Positions 60,291 through 64,000 of a DNA stretch of 64,000 bases are shown here, in pieces (within the stretch, counting starts at the first letter, position 1; each line of letters opens with the position of its first letter). Below the pieces are notes generated by a model. It was not told the origin of the DNA and searched no databases. It saw only the letters and a list, made by a program, of their open reading frames with translations. The DNA is from Neomesorhizobium albiziae (GTDB taxonomy: Bacteria > Pseudomonadota > Alphaproteobacteria > Rhizobiales > Rhizobiaceae): assembly GCF_900114255.1 (NCBI RefSeq), contig NZ_FOSL01000003.1, positions 317,501-381,500 of the forward strand. Reading direction: 5' to 3'. Both the position numbers and the translations under genes were made by a program.

Positions 60291-60860
60291 CTACCAATCC
60301 TCATAGGCCGGGCAGGATGCATCACCGGTTTTGGTGAGCAGGAATTCGCGGTCGTCGGCGCCGGCTTCGAGGTCGATCGCGCCTTCCTCGTCGCAGCCAT
60401 CCGTCATTCTCAAGCGGCCATTTTCGCCAAGGCCGAGCAGAACCTTGTCCGGCGGCCGGTTGGTCAGCGTAAAGCCGCCGCCGTCGCAATCGACACCGCA
60501 GGAGATCTTGCCGTCGTAGAGCATGCATTCGCCCATCGAAGTCAGCAGCTTGCCCTGGCCGCGCAACCGCGCCAGCACCTCGAAATAATAGTTGCGCTGG
60601 CCTTCCGGCGCGGTTTCGTCCGGTTCGTGGCGATAGTAGGCGAGGCGGAACTGGATCTCGGTTACTTTTTGCTTTGGATGCGAATTGAGGTGCGCGGCAT
60701 CGTAGCGCCGGGAATAGCACACGCGCCGCCCTACCTCGGGCGGCAGGATGTTCGCCAGTTCGCCTTCCTTGCCCGGTTCCACCGGCTGGGCGGCAGCCGG
60801 GGCGGGCAGCGCCACGCAGAGAAACCCGGCGACCAACGCGTATCGATAAAATCGGCCCAT
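60291..60860 (-). CDS. Secreted Cys-rich protein of unknown function
   Basis: The 189-residue protein has a signal peptide (MGRFYRYALVAGFLCVALPAPAAA, cleavage after AAA) and six cysteines in the mature part (RRVCYSRR, MGECMLY, KISCGVDCDGG, TDGCDEE, DASCPAYED), enough for three disulfides. The recurring DGG/GGG turns suggest a beta-rich small fold, with no recognised domain. GAGGGG before the ATG makes start 60860 firm. It is probably periplasmic. I cannot name it. Confidence 0.8.
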   Translation of the reverse strand: MGRFYRYALVAGFLCVALPAPAAAQPVEPGKEGELANILPPEVGRRVCYSRRYDAAHLNSHPKQKVTEIQFRLAYYRHEPDETAPEGQRNYYFEVLARLRGQGKLLTSMGECMLYDGKISCGVDCDGGGFTLTNRPPDKVLLGLGENGRLRMTDGCDEEGAIDLEAGADDREFLLTKTGDASCPAYEDW

Positions 60861-61096
60861 CCCGCCCCTCGCACACCACCTCATGCAGGTTACCGCGCCT
60901 GGCGGCGCCGCGCAAAGCCTGTGTCCGATCCCGTCCAGCTCACAAACTTCGATGAAAATTTTCGTCGAATGCCCGGCTGCCTCTTGAGCACCCATCAACC
61001 ATGCGGGCGTGCGGCGCTACCATCGCCCGGCGCGAGGGGGTAAGGCGCTAGGGATATTCAGGCGACGGCTGGGGGCAGCTTGCTTGAGGAGTCACG

Positions 61097-61294
61097 ATGC
61101 AATCGAATTTTGCCGCTGCCCGCGCCTTGCTTGAGCGCGCTCAAGAGATGCTCATTGGCGACGACGAAAGGTCCGTCAAAATGCGCGAAGCGCTCGACAT
61201 GCTGATCGAGGCGGCGCTGACCGCCGAACACAGCCAGCCGCCCGTGGCCGGCAATGTCGTCAGCTTCCCCGGCAAACGATTGGCCAGGCGGTAA
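61097..61294 (+). CDS. Small helical protein of unknown function
   Basis: The 65-residue protein is almost entirely helical by composition in its first 45 residues (MQSNFAAARALLERAQEMLI, RSVKMREALDMLIEAALTA). It ends in a basic tail (VVSFPGKRLARR). GAGGA lies 7 bases before the ATG. I recall similar short proteins in rhizobial genomes but no function. The gene-free gap 60861-61096 before it shows nothing of note. Confidence 0.6.
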   Translation: MQSNFAAARALLERAQEMLIGDDERSVKMREALDMLIEAALTAEHSQPPVAGNVVSFPGKRLARR

Positions 61295-61308
61295 ACAGGA
61301 TCGCCGCA

Positions 61309-61413
61309 AGAGCGGTTCCGGTTTCTTTCAGAACCGGTAACTCGCTCTAACTATTTGTTTTGCCGCATTTATGCGGACGCCAAATGATTCCATTTGGCTG
61401 CAAAATGCTCTAG
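61309..61413. repeat. Mosaic REP-like element with several small hairpins
   Basis: AGAGCG (61309-61314) and CGCTCT frame a CCGGTT/AACCGG hairpin. Then come GCATTTATGC and CCAAATG-attc-CATTTGG (61380-61397), and the element ends in CTCTAG. The AGAGCGGTT...CTCGCTCTAACTATTTG style is a dispersed rhizobial repeat, as I recall. The end overlaps the stop codon of the acyltransferase. Confidence 0.6.
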
Positions 61414-62345
61414 GGCAGCGAACGCTCAACCGGGATTGTCTCCGGGATGAATGTCGCATCGGGATCGCCCGCGAGCCCATGCACGGTGTGCTGCTGCAGG
61501 CGGGCGGTGACGTCGGCCGGCTCGCCTTCCAGCGCCTCCGCCGGGATCGACTTTCCGATGGTGATCGAGAAGGCTCGGCCCTTCTTGTTCAAGAGTTCGT
61601 GGAACACCGTCATGTCGCGCAGTTCGGTCGAATATTTCGACAGGAAGTAGAAAAGCCCGGAGTTGCGCGCGGTGATGCGGGCCGGCACCACCGGATAGCG
61701 ATAGCGCCGCGCCAGCGACACCAGCGAAGTCTGCCATGGCCGCTCGGTGAGCACGCCTTCGTGCCAGTAGGCGATGCGGCCGGACGGGAAGAGAACGATC
61801 GCCCTGCCGGCGGCGAAAGCGCGCGCCATCAGCTCCAGCGTCTCGCGGCTCTTTGCATACGATTTCTCGTGCTGCCGCCATTCGACCGGAATGATGAGGT
61901 CGGCGAAGCGCGGCGCCACCCGCTGCGCGTCGCGGTTGGCGAAGATCGCCATATCGGGGCGCACCTTCTTCAGCATGTCGAACACCGCGACGCCGTCGGC
62001 GATGCCGGTCGGATGACTTGGCGCCAGGATGAACCCGGTCTTTTCAGGCAGGTTTTCGATACCGTGAACCGTAACCTCGAGCGACAGCAGCGCGGAAAGA
62101 TAGGACATCGCGTCCCAGCCCGACATTTCCGCGATGTCGTCGGCCATCTCGACCGCCTGGCGGTAGTGGAGGAACCGCAGCAGCAACGGACGCATGACCG
62201 GCCACAACGGGTGACGCGACAGCTGCATGGAGCGTTCGGCGATCATCTGGTCGATGATGTGGGAATTGACATCGACGCTGGCGCCGCGGAACCACCGCGC
62301 GCCGAGAGTTTCCGTGAAGCTGGACAGCGTCGTCCGAGAATCCAT
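61410..62345 (-). CDS. PlsC-like acyltransferase
   Basis: The 311-residue protein has an acyltransferase domain, with an H-centred block ILAPSHPTGIADG where the usual NHX4D is HX5D, FANRDAQRVAPRF, and VLFPSGRIAYWHEG. This resembles glycerol-phosphate or ornithine-lipid type acyltransferases. It acts on membrane lipids, but which acceptor is not determined. ATG 62345 follows GGAG. No partner gene is adjacent, and the gap of about 100 bases to lptE suggests its own promoter. Confidence 0.8.
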   Translation of the reverse strand: MDSRTTLSSFTETLGARWFRGASVDVNSHIIDQMIAERSMQLSRHPLWPVMRPLLLRFLHYRQAVEMADDIAEMSGWDAMSYLSALLSLEVTVHGIENLPEKTGFILAPSHPTGIADGVAVFDMLKKVRPDMAIFANRDAQRVAPRFADLIIPVEWRQHEKSYAKSRETLELMARAFAAGRAIVLFPSGRIAYWHEGVLTERPWQTSLVSLARRYRYPVVPARITARNSGLFYFLSKYSTELRDMTVFHELLNKKGRAFSITIGKSIPAEALEGEPADVTARLQQHTVHGLAGDPDATFIPETIPVERSLP

Positions 62346-62446
62346 GGGTTCCACTCCGTTAGGCGCTGTGTGGCCGAAACCTGTGACGCAGTAATGACAC
62401 GAGAGCGTACAACGAAACCGCCGCGAACCTCGTTCCTTTTACGGCG

Positions 62447-63001
62447 CTACCTGCCTGCCAGCCTTTCGATATCCTGGGCAATCGCAAGGCGCAGAAGTTC
62501 GGCAAGTTCCCGCGCCGCACGGTTCTCGGCGTCGCGCACCGCGCGCAGATTGGCGAATTCCTGGCGTGGCGCGTCGTAGGAGGACGACACCTGCCGCCTA
62601 CCGGCCGCCACCTGCGTACCGCCCTTGCTGAGCGTATAGCTCGAGAAGACCGTGACGGTGCCGGCCGTCGGCTCGTCTTCGTCGCCGACCTGGATGATGG
62701 CCGACGCTTCGTTGATCGCGGTAACGCCGAGATCGAGCGAATAGACCGGGTTGGCCGGCTGGCCTTTGCCGCCATTGAACAGGAAAATCAGGTGATTGCG
62801 GACTTCCTGGCCGTAGCGGGTCACCGCCGGCTTGATGGCGATCGACGACAGCGCCACCGTGGTGGCCGCACCGGGAGCCGTGGAGGATGCCGGAGCATAC
62901 ATCGGCCGCACGGTGCAGGCCGACGCCAGCACCAGGCAGGAAATCAGCAACGGCCGGAGGAAACGGTTCACGGGATGGAATTTCCGCTCAGGCAACGACA
63001 T
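62447..63001 (-). CDS. lptE: LPS assembly lipoprotein LptE
   Basis: LptE is the outer-membrane lipoprotein that plugs the LptD barrel and helps insert lipopolysaccharide. The 184-residue protein has a lipobox at LVLASAC (Cys about 29) after a hydrophobic segment. The mature part contains [26 protein letters not shown] and a helical C-terminus ([23 protein letters not shown]), typical of alphaproteobacterial LptE. It overlaps the end of leuS (14 bases), the usual leuS-lptE order in this group. Confidence 0.92.
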   Translation of the reverse strand: MSLPERKFHPVNRFLRPLLISCLVLASACTVRPMYAPASSTAPGAATTVALSSIAIKPAVTRYGQEVRNHLIFLFNGGKGQPANPVYSLDLGVTAINEASAIIQVGDEDEPTAGTVTVFSSYTLSKGGTQVAAGRRQVSSSYDAPRQEFANLRAVRDAENRAARELAELLRLAIAQDIERLAGR

Positions 63002-64000
63002 TCACGATTCTCTGCAGGACGACGATCACCTTGCGCGGAGGCTTGCCGTCCAGCGCCTTCTGAACGAAGTCGAGAGCGAGCACCGCTTTTTCCACCGTAC
63101 CTTGGTCTGCGTCGCGGGCAATTGTCAAATCGCCCCGTTTCTTGCCGTTGATCTGCACGGGGTAGACCACATCGTTGTCGACGGTGAGCGCCGGATCGAA
63201 CTCCGGCCAGCGCTGATTCGCCACGAAACCCTCGCCGCCGAGGGCTGACCAGCACTCCTCGGCGAGGTGCGGCATCATCGGCGCGATCATCAGGACCAGC
63301 ATCTCGATGGCCTGGCGCAGCGCCGCAGCGCCGGTCGCGTCGGCCTTGCCGCTGGCGAGCGCTGCGGCAGGCGGCTGGATCGTGTTGATCAGTTCGTAGA
63401 GGCGCGCGACGGCCTTGTTGAACGACAGCCTGCCGATATCCTCGCCGACTGCCTTGACCGTCTTGTGCGCCGCCTTGGAGAGCACGCCGGCCTCGCCTTC
63501 GCTGGCGGCTTTCGCTGCAACGCCGCGCAGGGCCGGGGCGGTTTCGGAAACCAGACGCCAGACGCGCTGCACGAAGCGGTGCGCGCCCTCGACGCCGGCT
63601 TCCGTCCAGATGACGTCGCGCTCGGGCGGCGAGTCCGACAGCATGAACCAGCGCGCCGTGTCGGCGCCGTAGCTGGCCAGGATGTCGTCGGGGTCGACGA
63701 CATTCTTCTTCGACTTCGACATCTTCTCGATGGGACCGATATCGACCGGGCTGCCGTCGGCGATCAGCGTGGCGCTGCGCTTGCCGTCGACATCCTCGAT
63801 CTTCACCTCGACCGGTTGCACCCAGCGGGCGTTCGGGCCGCTGCCGAGGCGATATGTCTCGTGGACGACCATGCCCTGGGTGAACATGCCTTCGAACGGC
63901 TCCTTCACCTCGCTCAGATGTCCCGTAACCTTCATCGCCCGCGTGAAGAAACGCGAATAGAGCAGATGCAGGATCGCGTGCTCGATGCCGCCGATATACT
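62988..64000 (-). CDS. leuS: Leucyl-tRNA synthetase (3' part, cut by the window edge)
   Basis: LeuRS charges tRNA-Leu with leucine. Only the last about 337 residues are in the window; the N-terminal part lies beyond position 64000. Visible are [21 protein letters not shown], the [16 protein letters not shown] signature of class I synthetases, [22 protein letters not shown], and the anticodon-binding C-terminal region ([19 protein letters not shown]). The frame is open to the window edge with no break. lptE overlaps its stop. Confidence 0.97.
   Translation of the reverse strand, partial: YIGGIEHAILHLLYSRFFTRAMKVTGHLSEVKEPFEGMFTQGMVVHETYRLGSGPNARWVQPVEVKIEDVDGKRSATLIADGSPVDIGPIEKMSKSKKNVVDPDDILASYGADTARWFMLSDSPPERDVIWTEAGVEGAHRFVQRVWRLVSETAPALRGVAAKAASEGEAGVLSKAAHKTVKAVGEDIGRLSFNKAVARLYELINTIQPPAAALASGKADATGAAALRQAIEMLVLMIAPMMPHLAEECWSALGGEGFVANQRWPEFDPALTVDNDVVYPVQINGKKRGDLTIARDADQGTVEKAVLALDFVQKALDGKPPRKVIVVLQRIVNVVA

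Overview
The window is GC-rich chromosomal DNA of an alphaproteobacterium of the order Hyphomicrobiales (Rhizobiales). The gene families, the order obgE-proB-proA-nadD, the Brucella/Mesorhizobium-type AtpD with an alanine/lysine-rich N-terminus and the intergenic mosaic repeats all fit a Mesorhizobium/Aminobacter-like (Phyllobacteriaceae) genome; the genus is inference. There are no IS elements, phage genes, CRISPR arrays or rRNA genes. Coding density is high and most genes are intact. The exceptions are an acetamidase remnant and leuS, which runs off the right end.

Layout. 1-7.4 kb: a zinc-motif hypothetical gene, tRNA-Ser(CGA), rplU-rpmA, a GNAT acetyltransferase, an EEP-family hydrolase, then obgE-proB-proA-nadD. 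7.4-11.4 kb: alr and dadA (alanine interconversion and D-alanine oxidation) enclosing two Rnk/GreA-C-like paralogues, each preceded by a related hairpin element. 11.4-15.1 kb: a sigma-like factor coupled to a VOC protein, a LysR regulator and mmsA. 15.4-19.7 kb: a small secreted protein and a trans-4-hydroxyproline catabolic cluster (GntR regulator, deaminase, D-hydroxyproline dehydrogenase, 4-hydroxyproline epimerase) with two near-identical operators. 20.0-26.4 kb: a complete Liv-type ABC transporter (livHMGF, a small membrane protein, livK) in which LivG carries a C-terminal helix-hairpin-helix module. 26.5-31.6 kb: pyruvate carboxylase, an MFS transporter and a DUF3309 peptide. 31.6-36 kb: an RND efflux pump and its membrane-fusion protein. 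36.2-40.2 kb: a periplasmic molybdenum hydroxylase (2Fe-2S subunit, large subunit, di-heme cytochrome c) with a divergent TetR gene. 40.2-42.2 kb: a patatin-like lipase and 3-hydroxybutyrate dehydrogenase. 42.2-43.2 kb: a 1-kb gene-free island of nested inverted repeats. 43.2-48.5 kb: an outer-membrane transporter-like protein, TetR, SDR, alpha/beta hydrolase and PHA synthase. 48.5-49.0 kb: the acetamidase pseudogene. 49.1-54.3 kb: atpHAGDC on the minus strand. 54.5-64 kb: a membrane protein, an Asp/Glu racemase, a toxin-antitoxin pair, priA, transaldolase, a hydratase-like protein, a Cys-rich secreted protein, a small conserved-looking protein, an acyltransferase, lptE and the 3' part of leuS.

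How the genes fit together. Several blocks point to amino-acid and polymer metabolism: D-amino acids (alr, dadA, hydroxyproline epimerase and dehydrogenase, Asp/Glu racemase), uptake of branched-chain or related amino acids (liv), valine-type degradation (mmsA), anaplerosis (pyc), and polyhydroxyalkanoate turnover (bdhA, patatin, phaC with hydrolase and SDR). The items most worth a second look are the LivG fusion, the twin Rnk genes with shared hairpin leaders, the paired GntR operators, the sigma/VOC pair, and the 42.6-42.8 kb region of stacked hairpins. Everything here was read by eye from sequence; family names rest on recognised motifs, not on searches.
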